This document shows, in pieces, positions 39,446 to 48,653 of a DNA stretch of 64,000 nucleotides. Numbering within the stretch: position 1 is the first letter of the stretch; the number at the start of each line of letters is the position of its first letter. This stretch comes from Mesostigma viride (taxonomy: Eukaryota > Streptophyta > Mesostigmatophyceae > Mesostigmatales > Mesostigmataceae), in NCBI GenBank assembly GCA_009746045.1, contig RPFO01000085.1, forward strand, positions 364,181 to 428,180. Reading direction: 5' to 3'. Under the pieces are notes generated by a model. That model saw only the letters and a list, made by a program, of their open reading frames with translations. It searched no databases and was not told the origin of the DNA. Position numbers and translations under genes: made by a program.

Positions 39446-40276
39446 TCACTCACGCGAGCAAAGAATATCTTCCTCTGCTGACGAGAAGGTTGTTAAATTT
39501 CCGTCCCCAAAAATGACCCGCAGCGTTCTCACAGGCTCGTTCTCGACAGGAGGGAACTGCAGATTCGAGTCCGTGTCACTGCCAGAGTCGTAGTCGTCAC
39601 TGTTATCGTCGAGAGGTGGGTGATACACGAGACCACATGTGGGTCGCTTTCCGATTAGACGAAACGTTTCCTTGTTTTGGCGGCGGATTTCAAGATACCG
39701 TATTACCGTCCACACGGGCTGGAAAGCTCCGACGCCGTCATAGAAATCTCTGTCTGGACCCTGGCAAAGAGCGAGGTCGTTCGTAACGTCCGTCTCCTCT
39801 CCGGTGCTCTCCACAAGACGGGCGGATAGAATGCGGTTGCCGATAGCGTCTCTCGAATTTATGTTGTTAGAAGACGGAGGGGGAAACGTGACAGGCCGGC
39901 TAAGAGGATACGTGATGACGTAATCAACGCCGTTAAGAACATACTCGACGGAAAGGCTGACACGATACTTCTTAATGTCGTCAGAGAGAAGTTCGCAATC
40001 GACGCCGCTCAGGACATCCAACGCGGTCTCTTCAACGATCTTCCCTCCGCATTTGCGAAGATACTCGCGGAATTCCTTCCCCACATAGAACCAATCCGTG
40101 CGATCCGATACGTACACTCGACGGACGGTAAGGTCGTCCTCTTCAAGTGGCGCGAGTCTGTAGTCTCGCGAGGGGACGGGTGCGACATAACGGGCGAATC
40201 TGGTGAACAGAGAGGCGATTTTCAAAGATGCGTAAATTACCCCGTACATGAATGTCGCTAAGAACGAGCTATACAT
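39446..40276 (-). CDS. Membrane-anchored hypothetical protein
   Basis: 276 residues from ATG 40276. Residues about 3-22 are hydrophobic (a signal anchor), followed by basic residues. The body has beta-type segments and an acidic DDNSDDYDSGSDTDSN stretch. No family recognised. It ends 9 bp before the VLTF3-like gene on the same strand, so the two may be co-transcribed. Confidence 0.5.
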   Translation of the reverse strand: MYSSFLATFMYGVIYASLKIASLFTRFARYVAPVPSRDYRLAPLEEDDLTVRRVYVSDRTDWFYVGKEFREYLRKCGGKIVEETALDVLSGVDCELLSDDIKKYRVSLSVEYVLNGVDYVITYPLSRPVTFPPPSSNNINSRDAIGNRILSARLVESTGEETDVTNDLALCQGPDRDFYDGVGAFQPVWTVIRYLEIRRQNKETFRLIGKRPTCGLVYHPPLDDNSDDYDSGSDTDSNLQFPPVENEPVRTLRVIFGDGNLTTFSSAEEDILCSRE

Positions 40277-40290
40277 GTCTCGTTCATGGA

Positions 40291-40584
40291 CTACTTCTTC
40301 ACAAGAACATCTTTCAACGCCTGTGAACGAAGCGACCCAGCATCCGTTCTGTACGTCGTTCTAACGTACGATCCGACTTTGTCATCTGAAAAGTATTTTT
40401 TTAGCTCTTCCTTATTTTTCTTCATCTCCTCCTCATCGGACCAATTTCGGATCTCCTCTTCCTCGTCATCTGGATGGTCCAAGTGATGAACTTTGTTAGC
40501 CGGGGCAATGGACTTGCTCGTCCTCACCTTCTTCTGCAAGGTTTCGGGAACAATCATGTCCTTATACCAGTTGTTGGAATCCAT
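40291..40584 (-). CDS. Hypothetical charged protein, 97 aa
   Basis: Starts at ATG 40584. Strongly charged, with an acidic DDEEEEIRNWSDEEEMKKNK middle and a basic end. No domain recognised. It lies 14 bp upstream of the next gene on the same strand. Confidence 0.5.
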   Translation of the reverse strand: MDSNNWYKDMIVPETLQKKVRTSKSIAPANKVHHLDHPDDEEEEIRNWSDEEEMKKNKEELKKYFSDDKVGSYVRTTYRTDAGSLRSQALKDVLVKK

Positions 40585-40671
40585 TTCATGTACGACACAT
40601 TGGAATGATATTTTTTCACTTCTTGGTAACGAGCTAACAAATTAAATGTCCGTATATAATACATTCTAGAC

Positions 40672-41145
40672 ATGACAACCGTAAGAGACGCATTCGTAAC
40701 GATCATGACACCGATATCATACCTTTTTCCGAGCGCTGGAATGGCCAGACCGGCATTTTCTTGGAAAAACATGACCAGTTCGTGTCATCTTAAATTGGAC
40801 TCGATCACATATGACAACCTAGAGGGTTCTTTGTCTGTCCCTCCAGATTGTCCGATCGTTTTCAAATGGAAATACTCCCCATCACCTGCAGACCAACGCG
40901 CCATGGAGTTTCTTGGTCGCGTCCTCACTAAAACCGTAACTCTTAGTCCCGATACGGCCATTACAGTGATCACACCAAGCTTGACTCCGGACGACGTTGA
41001 AAAAGGTAAATACCTCATAATAACAAATCAGGGTAGGCCGTTTTTTATGAAAGATTTTGAGAATATGAACGAAGATTTATGGTCGTTCAAAGTCGTACAA
41101 GATAGCAACGAAAACACGACGACCGCAACATTCATCAGGCCTTGA
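40672..41145 (+). CDS. Hypothetical 157-aa protein
   Basis: Starts at ATG 40672, preceded by AT-rich TATATAATACATTC. It contains short beta-type segments and no recognised motif. Its stop overlaps the end of the lipase gene on the other strand by 11 bp. Confidence 0.5.
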   Translation: MTTVRDAFVTIMTPISYLFPSAGMARPAFSWKNMTSSCHLKLDSITYDNLEGSLSVPPDCPIVFKWKYSPSPADQRAMEFLGRVLTKTVTLSPDTAITVITPSLTPDDVEKGKYLIITNQGRPFFMKDFENMNEDLWSFKVVQDSNENTTTATFIRP

Positions 41146-41745
41146 TCACCTTGTACTCCTCTCTTCCTTCTACCGCGGCTTGTAGCCGTCCGAGATATCC
41201 TTTGGGCGCGTCGTTGACCATATGGGTTCGCAGACCAAGCCATTTAGGACCTTCACCTTTCAAGACCAAGGCGTTCCCTACTGACTTGTACAGATACGGG
41301 TTAGGGAAATGACATATCGGGTCGTCTTCGTCTTCAACGCGCCAGTAGGTTTTTGAACTACTTTGGGAAAGACGGGAGCGACCTTCGTCGTCCGTAAACC
41401 TAGGCGCTCCGAACGCAAAGACGCGAAGTTGTTTCGCGTCGTTGTCGGGCAGGAGAGCTAAGAGACACGAAGCGACCGCCCCGCCCATCGAATGTCCCGT
41501 AATATCCAGATCAAACCCCGAACACAGACGAGGTGTAACTAGCTTCTGTAATGCGATCGCGGATTCCAAGTATCCTGAATGGATTTTACATCCCGCGGCA
41601 TCCGAGTGCACGAGATTCCACTCGGTGCTGACTTTGTAACTTTCGAATGACCGAGGATCGGTCCCTCGAACGACAACAACTTGCCTTCTCTTGCTTAGGT
41701 CCGTAATCACCGCCGCTTTTCCCTTGCGAGGCCACTCTACAACGG
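41135..41745 (-). pseudogene. Class 3 lipase, N-terminus removed by cassette A
   Basis: The catalytic block is DITGHSMGGAVASC (nucleophile Ser in GHSMG). A later EDEDDPICHFP offers the acid residue and RTHMVN the His of the triad. Class 3 lipases release fatty acids from glycerolipids. There is no ATG at the open end; the frame runs upstream to the junction with cassette A at about 41745-41775, which replaces the expected N-terminal part. It may still be transcribed, but a complete enzyme is unlikely. Confidence 0.7.
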
Positions 41746-42588
41746 AACCGGTTGCCGAACGGAGGTGGGAACGTTCATCTCGGCCTGCATCCTATCAATG
41801 TGGTCTTCCCGGATCCTCTGGCACTGCTCCTGCCAGGCACGTTTCTCAGCATCCTGAATCTCCCCCCAAGCCGCCTGAGTCTTGAGTTGAATTTCCTTGA
41901 TTTTTGCAGGGGTTTCCTCGAGCTGGCTAGCGGAAGTCAGGTACGTGGTGATAGGCGTCCATGAACCGGGCATGGGGAGGTGAAACTTGGCATGCATTTT
42001 CTCCAAGCGCGTCTTCGGCGCGCCGGGGGCGGAGGGAACCATATCCGCCTGGGCAACGTTGAACATCACAGACCAATCCAGCACGGAGTAGGCCGGAGCC
42101 CAGATGATGCCCACCTTGAGAATCGGATCAGGCTGCTGGGCGGATACGGGGAAGTTGACTTGGAGCGGAATCGGGTTGCCAATCGGATCCAATTCATGAT
42201 GCCAAAACGCTTCAGAGGCGGAAGGCCTTATCTTCTGAAGAACGGGCTCTTGATTTTTTTTCCTGGGCAGCATGGTCCACTCATGAGAGGGCACAGAACG
42301 GCCGTTCTTGAGGTGAGTCGGGGAAACGAGCGCGCAGTGGGCAAAAAGCATTTCCAATGAGTCTGGAAAGCCCCCCATTACTGCAAATTGATCCATAACG
42401 TGAGCTGTCACCTTGGTCATTGCCCTCATCCCCGTTAGCTTGGTTTGAGCCACCAGTTGACCCACCTCAGCGAACTCCCCCACGCACAAGACCCTGAACT
42501 CGGAGAAGTCACCAAATGGATCCGTTTTCTCACGGAGTTCGTAAAGCTCTGGGACTTGGTACACTGTATAAACGACCTGGTCGGCCAT
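41737..42588 (-). CDS. Cassette A left gene, copy 2
   Basis: 283 residues from ATG 42588 (MADQVVYTVYQVPELYELRE). No known domain. The C-terminal part is a charged helix (TPAKIKEIQLKTQAAWGEI). The last few residues (after MQAEM) do not match copy 1 and come from the junction with the lipase gene, so the original C-terminus (about 20 residues) has been lost. A TATA box (TTTTATA) is at 42667-42673. Its divergent partner starts at 43841. Confidence 0.65.
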   Translation of the reverse strand: MADQVVYTVYQVPELYELREKTDPFGDFSEFRVLCVGEFAEVGQLVAQTKLTGMRAMTKVTAHVMDQFAVMGGFPDSLEMLFAHCALVSPTHLKNGRSVPSHEWTMLPRKKNQEPVLQKIRPSASEAFWHHELDPIGNPIPLQVNFPVSAQQPDPILKVGIIWAPAYSVLDWSVMFNVAQADMVPSAPGAPKTRLEKMHAKFHLPMPGSWTPITTYLTSASQLEETPAKIKEIQLKTQAAWGEIQDAEKRAWQEQCQRIREDHIDRMQAEMNVPTSVRQPVPL

Positions 42589-43840
42589 AGCTGAGAGAGA
42601 GAGAGAGAGAGTTAGAGATCAGGTGCTAGTGAGAGCGAGGTGAGAGCCCCGTGGTCGTGCACCGGGTTTTATACCTTCCAGGCCGCCGGGCGGTTACAAA
42701 GTGCTGAATTAGCCACGTAGCCACTTTTCGGCCGTTACCGGGCCGCGGTCCACCACGGGGATATTTATTTTCGCGGCCACGCTGCCACGGGGGAAAATAT
42801 CCGGCGGTTACTTTGTCCGCGGGGGCAGGGTTTTTGCGGTTACGGAACCACGAGGAAAAATATCTGGCGGTTACGTTGTCCACGGGGACAGGGTTTTCGC
42901 GGCCACGCAGCCACGGGGAAAAATATCCGGCGGTTACGGAATCGGATAGTTACGGTTACGCCGCCGCGGAAAAAATCCCGTGGCCTTCCACGGTCTACGG
43001 GGACAAGATAGTTACGGTTACGCTTCTAGAAGAAAAAAATCCCGTGGTCGCCAGTGTCCACGGGGACAAGATATTTACGGTTACGCTTCTAGAGGCCGGG
43101 CCCACTTCAAATGTTCCGAAAAGTGTGACACTTTTGGTCGTTTTTTTTACTTTTTCGACGATCGTCACTCTGCAGAGTGATTCGTCGTGCGAAATCGTGC
43201 GAAATTGTGCGAAATTTGCTGAAATCGTGTGAAATTTGCTGAAATCGTGCGAATTTGTGCGAAATTTGCTGAAATTGTGCGAAATTTCATGTGAAAAATG
43301 TCGACGGTAAAAAATTTTGATGTGCACAACGTGTGTGAATTCATGCGAAATTTTGTCAAACGTCACTCCCCAAAACGACCCTTGGTTGAAATCCATGCGA
43401 AATTGTGCGAAATCATGCAAAATTGTGCGAAATCGTGCGAAATCGTGCGAAAATGTGTGAAAATTTTGCGAAAATCACGCGAAAATCACGCGAACTCGTG
43501 CGAAACTTTATTTTTTTTTTGCGAAAATAGCGAAAAAGTGTCACACACTTGGCTTGGACGGCGGAACATTTGAAGTGGGCCCGGCCTAGAAGAAAAATTC
43601 CCGTGGTCGCCAGTGTCCACGGGACACTTTTGCGCGGTTACGACGACGGTTACGGTTGCACGCGCCTATCTAGCGGCTCGTGGCTCGCCACGAAGCGATA
43701 TGCGGACTTCAGCACTCGACCACGGGAGATCTCGTCAAGAAGTGGCAGCAAGGTATAAAAGGCGCCTCCCCACCTCGTCTCGCCACTCGCATCCCACTCG
43801 CTCAACGCACCCAACACTCTCCTCTCACACTTTCGCAGCT
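42589..43840. promoter_or_regulatory. Divergent promoter region of cassette A, copy 2
   Basis: Same layout as at 14205-14958: TATAAAA on the minus strand at 42673-42667, TATAAAA on the plus strand at 43754-43760, and GGTTAC/CCACGGG arrays between. A MITE splits the array at 43094-43586. Confidence 0.65.
43090..43590. mobile_element. 493-bp MITE with TAGA target duplication
   Basis: Element 43094-43586 has terminal inverted repeats of 25 bp (GGCCGGGCCCACTTCAAATG...), and is flanked by TAGA on both sides. Cassette A copy 1 has the empty site (CTTCTAGAAGAAA). The inside is non-coding and made of (G)CGAAAT(C/T)GTGCG-type tandem units in two orientations, so it could fold on itself. The transposase family is not clear; 4-bp TAGA-like targets are not diagnostic. 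Confidence 0.9.
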
Positions 43841-45267
43841 ATGGCGGAATACCAAGGCCCCTCGGATCTCGCCATCCTCCTGTGCGAGCGGGATATCTTC
43901 CTCAAGCGCGAAATTTATCTGGCCAGAGGCGAGGCGCATTTCGGCAAGTGCAAGAAGCCTCTCCCTTTTCTCCTCTACGAGTACAGCGGGAGGCCTTCCA
44001 CCGACAAGTTCAAGCGCCATCGCACCTCCCTTCACGGCTTGAAGAATGCTCGCAGCGTTTTCCAGAAGTCCGTGCAGCTCTACAACGAGCCGCCCAAAAT
44101 CCGCACGCCCGCTCCGTGGGATAACTTCATTCCGTGGTCCACCAACGCCAAGAACTGGAACGACAAGATCGAGCTCTGCTTCAACGACGAACTGGTGGCG
44201 AAGGCGCACTTGCAGAGGGGGAAGACGCTCGAACTCCTCTGCGACACCACCAAAGAGATCTGCTGGAACGGCTTTATGCACTCGAGGAGCGCCAAGGACG
44301 CCGATAAGCTGGGCCAGAAGCTGGACATCAAGGAGCTGGTGCGCAGGAAGGACTTTTTCGACGAGAGGCGCATCTGGCTCGAGATGAGGGAGGCGGAAGA
44401 CGGCAAGAAAGAACTCAGCGCGTCCGCGTCTAGGCACTCCATCAGTCGCGACGGGGGCAGGCCTTCCGCTTTGAAGTTCTTTTTCAATCACAACCCCGAG
44501 ATGCCCTACGACCCGATCTGGATCGTCACCAAGTCCAGATGGGTATTCAACCAGTCCGCGCCTTCGGAGGAGCAGCTCGACACCAGCGAGAGCATCGAGC
44601 CTGCGATCAAAAACATGGAGAAAGTCGTTTGCAGGCTGAGGGACATCCGGTTCAAGGTGCACATGCGGAATCCCTACCGAGACGGGATGGAATCCCTCAA
44701 GCTGGAGAGGACCTCCGAGCTGCTGCCCCAGTGGGCCAGGACTCAGTTCAGCCCCCCCCCGCTTGGTGCCTGACCCCGGTGCTGGAGGCGATTCAGAAGG
44801 AGCGCGCTGCGACCCCTCTGGAGGAGAGGGACACGGATCAGTTCGAGATCTACCAGGCGCGGTTGCAGGAGGAATGGGAGGAGGAGAAGAGGGAGTGCGA
44901 GAAGCACCCATACGTGGAGGAGGAGTGGGTCAAGGAGGATCGCGCCAACCGCATGCTGGGCCAGAACTTGTTGCTGGCGAGGCTGTTTGAGCAGGAGGAG
45001 AGGGAGCTGCAGGAGGAGAGGAGGCAGAAGGAGAAGAAGGAGCGCGAGGAGAAGATGTTGCAGGAGGAGAGGAGGAAGGCAGAGGGCATTCCGTCCGCCT
45101 TCTGCGTGTGGCGCCAGGAGGAGCAGGCGCCAGTGGTGCAGGCTGTGGAGCAGGCGGCGCCGGTCGTGCAGATCACACAGATGATCCTGCGCAGCTCCTC
45201 GCGGAAGCGCGGGGAGATGGAGAAGATGGTGACCCGTTCTCGCGCCAAGGTGGCCAGGGTTGTGTAA
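43841..45267 (+). CDS. Cassette A right gene, copy 2 (coiled-coil protein)
   Basis: From ATG 43841 the main frame gives 310 residues, starting MAEYQGPSDLAILLCERDIF, with a basic/aromatic domain (WDNFIPWSTNAKNWNDKIEL). A second frame, overlapping at a run of nine C, continues with a Glu/Arg/Lys-rich coiled coil of about 160 residues to the stop at 45267. The same switch at the same run in both copies suggests either a run-length miscall or -1 slippage on the C run. This copy lacks the extra change seen near the start of copy 1. Function unknown. Confidence 0.65.
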
Positions 45268-45629
45268 ATTAAGAAGTCCTCGTACACACTTAGTCTAGCC
45301 CCGTGACGGGGTGTAATCTATCCTTTATTTTTTAATGAAAAAACACAAGTCCAACAATGAGCCCAATCTCAACAATGAGTCACCCAAACTTTCGCGAAAA
45401 AACACAAGTCCTAAACAGCCTAGGTAGGTGACAGACGCAAGCATAGTCCACAGGAGTGACAGACGCAAGCATAGTCCACGGGAGTGACAGACGCAAGCAT
45501 AGTCCACGGGAGTGACAGATGCCAGCATAGTCCGGCAGGTGACGGATGCGAGAAGCGCGACGAGGCCCGCGGCAGTGTGGAGTGGAGATGGAGATAGTGG
45601 AGATTCATCTCCATACCCCCCCCTCCCTT

Positions 45630-45726
45630 CTCCCAAAACTTTTCTGGCAGGAAATACTCACGCAAATTCCAATATTGTCCCGTGGAATCCTAACTGTCCA
45701 ATTATAAGTATTTTACGCGATGGTGA
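45630..45726 (+). repeat. Shared 3' boundary module (copy at cassette A2)
   Basis: Same as 16745-16838. The homology to copy 1 stops exactly after GCGATGGTGA. Confidence 0.75.
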
Positions 45727-45764
45727 AGAAGATTCCTATTCCAGTATCTTTTATCGACGTACCG

Positions 45765-45870
45765 TCCGGACCATACGTCGGTCGGTGGTGCGGCCGGTGT
45801 ATGGTCCGGCCGGTGGTGCTCTAGTACACCGACGGTATGGTACGGAGAGGTCACCGATCCATCCCGAAAC
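45765..45870. repeat. GC-rich palindromic island 3
   Basis: GTACCGTCCGGACCATAC, then CCGGTGTATGGTCCGGCCGG and CACCGACGGTATGGTACGG: nested inverted repeats that share CCGGTGTATGGTCCG with island 1. It lies at the 3' side of the gene at 45888-46430. Confidence 0.75.
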
Positions 45871-45887
45871 AGACCTTGAAAAAACTT

Positions 45888-46430
45888 TTAATTGCTGCTG
45901 AAGAGTAGCTCCGGAGAGCCATCAGGCGACTCCTCTGACTTTGGCAAAATCATGCCGTGTCTGTACACGTGCGTGTTCGTGCTGACTTCTTCACACATCC
46001 TTATTCGTTTAACTAGGTCTAATTGAAACAAATAACAACGATATTTGATAAAGAACGACAAAGGAGTGTTCTTAAAGAAATCCAGGTATACAACAACTCC
46101 CTTGCGAGCATACTGTCCGAGGCAGTTAGCGATCAGCAAGCCTTCCGGATGCAGTTCTTCGTTTCCAAGGCGGACACGGATATCCTTATCGCTCGTAATT
46201 TCGTGTATAATATCCGAATAAGGAAGCTTGTCGACTACGTACATCAACTTGTTACTTTTTTTATCAAATTCAAGAGTCGATGGATCATGTATCACCACGT
46301 GATCGAAGATTTCATATTCGACTGCACCACAAAATGGAGGTTCGGAAATAAAACGCAGTGCTGTCATTGGCGAGTGAACCTGTCCAGCGTCGTACGCAGG
46401 AAAGTCCTTTATTAACTCGTGGAGATTCAT
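45888..46430 (-). CDS. Hypothetical 180-aa protein
   Basis: Starts at ATG 46430. Mixed alpha/beta composition and an acidic Ser-rich C-terminus (SEESPDGSPELLFSSN). No family recognised. Flanked on both sides by GC-rich islands. Confidence 0.5.
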   Translation of the reverse strand: MNLHELIKDFPAYDAGQVHSPMTALRFISEPPFCGAVEYEIFDHVVIHDPSTLEFDKKSNKLMYVVDKLPYSDIIHEITSDKDIRVRLGNEELHPEGLLIANCLGQYARKGVVVYLDFFKNTPLSFFIKYRCYLFQLDLVKRIRMCEEVSTNTHVYRHGMILPKSEESPDGSPELLFSSN

Positions 46431-46589
46431 GATTCATTATAAACCAAGGAGATAAAGTAAAAGGTCGTCAGCCGAGCGTGTTTGTCAAGCCCATGGAAAA
46501 AAAGTTTTTTGGAGACCCTTTTCGGGATGGAATGGTGACCTCTCCGTACACTAATATACTAATTACATTGGATTGAAGTATGTATCAAC

Positions 46590-46715
46590 ACAGACGGAAA
46601 CCATATCCGTACCATCACCAGTGTGTACGGATACACGTCCGTACCGCCACTGGTTTGTACGGGAACACATCCGTATGACCACCGGTGTAGACGAATGCGC
46701 GTCCGTCAACCGACC
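46590..46715. repeat. GC-rich palindromic island 4
   Basis: Repeats of TCCGTACC, GTGTACGGATACACGTCCG, CCACTGG and TGACCACCGGTGTAGACG. More diverged than islands 1 and 3 but of the same style. It lies 50 bp downstream of the Rieske oxygenase stop. Confidence 0.6.
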
Positions 46716-46767
46716 TCGATCAAAAATAGGATCTTCTAACTGCGACTGTACAATGTTCGTGCACACT

Positions 46768-47754
46768 TCACGAAAATGGTTCGGGAAACGAGATCCCGTA
46801 CACCGACCGCATCTTATCCCTGTACATCTTTACCAACGCATCGTTAGGCGTCAACCGGTTGCGCCACCAATCGCCGACAACCACGTTCGCGATGATTTCG
46901 TCGTCTTCGAACAAAGGAAGGGCGTTCAGCCCGTAAAAGATCCAATCCCACCGCGGATCAACCATGATGCTGCGAGAAACGCGGCAAGTCAACAGAGACT
47001 TGCGTTCCTCGAAGGGCTGCAAGCTGAACCACAGCACGAACACAGCACGGCTTTGTCCAGAGACCTTGAACCGCAGACTCGCGGTATAGGGCAAAAAGAA
47101 CTCGTTGTCAACAGAAAGGGACAACGGGCCTGTATCTCGAACCGAGAACATCTTCTGGATCCATCGAGCAATCCACGTGTTCGTGATAGGATACGTGTAC
47201 ACGCTCTTTCCGCTATAGAGGGATGACTTCTCTGTGGTCACTTCTGTTTGCTTGGACTCGACGATCTTTACGCGATGCACGTGCTCCAAGTGCGCGTGGT
47301 CTAGCAGATTTTCCATCACGATCATCGGGTGACCGGCTACCGCCCCCGTGTATGAAAAAGTCCGAAACAATGGATCTGTGAACTCCGGAATCGAAGGAAA
47401 GGCCGAGTCGCCATCTCCTATTCCTGTGTTGACCCACACCAAGTCCTCGTCTTGTTTCGTGTCAAGGTATCCGTTTGGGTTGTTCTGTTTTCCCCAATAC
47501 ATGCCGTGGTAGGCACAACGAATGCACCCGTCCTCGACTCTCGCCTTGTGAGAAAGACGCGCACCGCGGTGAGGACACACGTTGCGAACGGCGAGCGTCT
47601 CGTTGCGCTCACGGTGCGGGTACATGAGGATTTCTTCGTTATATATTTTCGTCACTTTGACACCGGACGGTTTGCGTCCGACGCAGACCCATTTGTCCGG
47701 CACAGAATCGCATCTCGCAGGGAGACACGCGAGAAGTTTTACCGCGTTCGCCAT
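46768..47754 (-). CDS. Rieske non-haem iron oxygenase (PAO-like)
   Basis: 328 residues from ATG 47754. The 2Fe-2S Rieske site is C60-x-H62 (CPHRG) and C80-x2-H83 (CAYHG). The mononuclear iron site is N149-x2-D152-x2-H155-x4-H160 (ENLLDHAHLEHVH). This is the layout of aromatic-ring or chlorophyll-breakdown oxygenases such as pheophorbide a oxygenase. The substrate is not shown by the sequence; chlorophyll catabolites are an attractive guess in an alga. It needs a reductase partner, not seen here. The protein is shorter at the C-terminus than plant PAO and lacks an obvious membrane anchor. Confidence 0.8.
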   Translation of the reverse strand: MANAVKLLACLPARCDSVPDKWVCVGRKPSGVKVTKIYNEEILMYPHRERNETLAVRNVCPHRGARLSHKARVEDGCIRCAYHGMYWGKQNNPNGYLDTKQDEDLVWVNTGIGDGDSAFPSIPEFTDPLFRTFSYTGAVAGHPMIVMENLLDHAHLEHVHRVKIVESKQTEVTTEKSSLYSGKSVYTYPITNTWIARWIQKMFSVRDTGPLSLSVDNEFFLPYTASLRFKVSGQSRAVFVLWFSLQPFEERKSLLTCRVSRSIMVDPRWDWIFYGLNALPLFEDDEIIANVVVGDWWRNRLTPNDALVKMYRDKMRSVYGISFPEPFS

Positions 47755-47813
47755 CGCGACCCACTATAGAAACGCAAATTTTACCGGTCTCAATAGGCGA
47801 GTTGGCTAAGAGT

Positions 47814-48005
47814 TTACGGTTTTCTCTTTATCAAAAAGTATGCTACAATTGGCACAAATATAACACTTGCAACCATCAATCCTCCGGGGATCTGCCACGT
47901 TAGTTTTTGATCCTTTCCTTGATGGTTTCCACGGTAAATCATAATACCTCCTCCTCCCGCCAAAGCGAGCATGAGCACAATAAGCCCAAATTCTACTTTG
48001 TTCAT
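47814..48005 (-). CDS. Small membrane protein, 63 aa
   Basis: From ATG 48005 (another in-frame ATG at 48020 would add five residues). Two hydrophobic segments (FGLIVLMLALAGGGGIMIY and GGLMVASVIFVPIVAYFLI) are separated by a charged loop and followed by KRKP. Likely a paralogue in style of the next gene. No family recognised. Confidence 0.55.
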   Translation of the reverse strand: MNKVEFGLIVLMLALAGGGGIMIYRGNHQGKDQKLTWQIPGGLMVASVIFVPIVAYFLIKRKP

Positions 48006-48036
48006 TTTTATTTTATACATAACAAAAAGTTATGTG

Positions 48037-48231
48037 TCACTGAGGAACTAGCCACCAAACCAAGAATGTTAAGATCAACAAACATAGTAAGAGCAATAAC
48101 CCCCCAGCCGTTTTCGTCCGCGTGGATTTCTCTTGTAGCCCCTCGTGAATCTTGTAGCCTCCCGTCCCAGCGGATGCAAGAGCACCAGATACAAAAATAC
48201 CGATAAACAGATATTTGACCCACGGCTTCAT
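48037..48231 (-). CDS. Small membrane protein, 64 aa
   Basis: Starts at ATG 48231. Two hydrophobic segments (YLFIGIFVSGALASAG and GLLLLLCLLILTFLVWWLV) with a short basic loop. It is placed 31 bp upstream of the preceding small membrane gene on the same strand. Such two-span proteins are often found in giant-virus membranes (inference). Confidence 0.55.
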   Translation of the reverse strand: MKPWVKYLFIGIFVSGALASAGTGGYKIHEGLQEKSTRTKTAGGLLLLLCLLILTFLVWWLVPQ

Positions 48232-48270
48232 ATGTTTTTATAATCTTTGTCTGCATTTTTATTTCAAGGC

Positions 48271-48558
48271 TTAGGTCCGCTTTTTGATGATGTCATACAC
48301 GTTGGATTGGTGAAAGATTATAGTGTCGCCGGCATCGTAGTTTTGCGTATGTACAAGGTTGTTGTCGACTATGCCCTCTAGGTGGGGGCGGCGAACGCGC
48401 GTTACATGCACCCAGAAACGATCTTTCGTGTTAGATATCTGAACGAAATCGCCCTTCTTTATAGACGACAACCTGTTCTTTGACGGCACTTTGAAAGTGC
48501 GCGGGTGTAAGCGGTGCATCTTCTGCGCGTCCACCAATGGCACGCTGGACTTTGTCAT
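48271..48558 (-). CDS. Hypothetical 95-aa beta-rich protein
   Basis: Starts at ATG 48558. After a basic N-terminus comes KKGDFVQISNTKDRFWVHVT, then GIVDNNLV and GDTIIFHQSNVYDI. The GDxVxI...FWVxV...GxVxNNL...GDxIxFxxxxVxD pattern resembles DUF2314-type beta domains. Function unknown. Confidence 0.5.
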   Translation of the reverse strand: MTKSSVPLVDAQKMHRLHPRTFKVPSKNRLSSIKKGDFVQISNTKDRFWVHVTRVRRPHLEGIVDNNLVHTQNYDAGDTIIFHQSNVYDIIKKRT

Positions 48559-48653
48559 TTTCTACCTATTAAAAAAATAAGATTTATATGGCACGCGAGC
48601 TCACGCCCTACGCCCGGGCTTCATATGTTTTGACAATATTTTATTACAATTAT

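Larger units (their letters stand above)
41776..45726. repeat. Cassette A, copy 2
   Basis: Direct repeat of 13406-16838, longer because of a MITE. The left end lies inside the first gene's 3' end and cuts a lipase gene. The right end coincides with the end of the shared boundary module. Confidence 0.9.
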
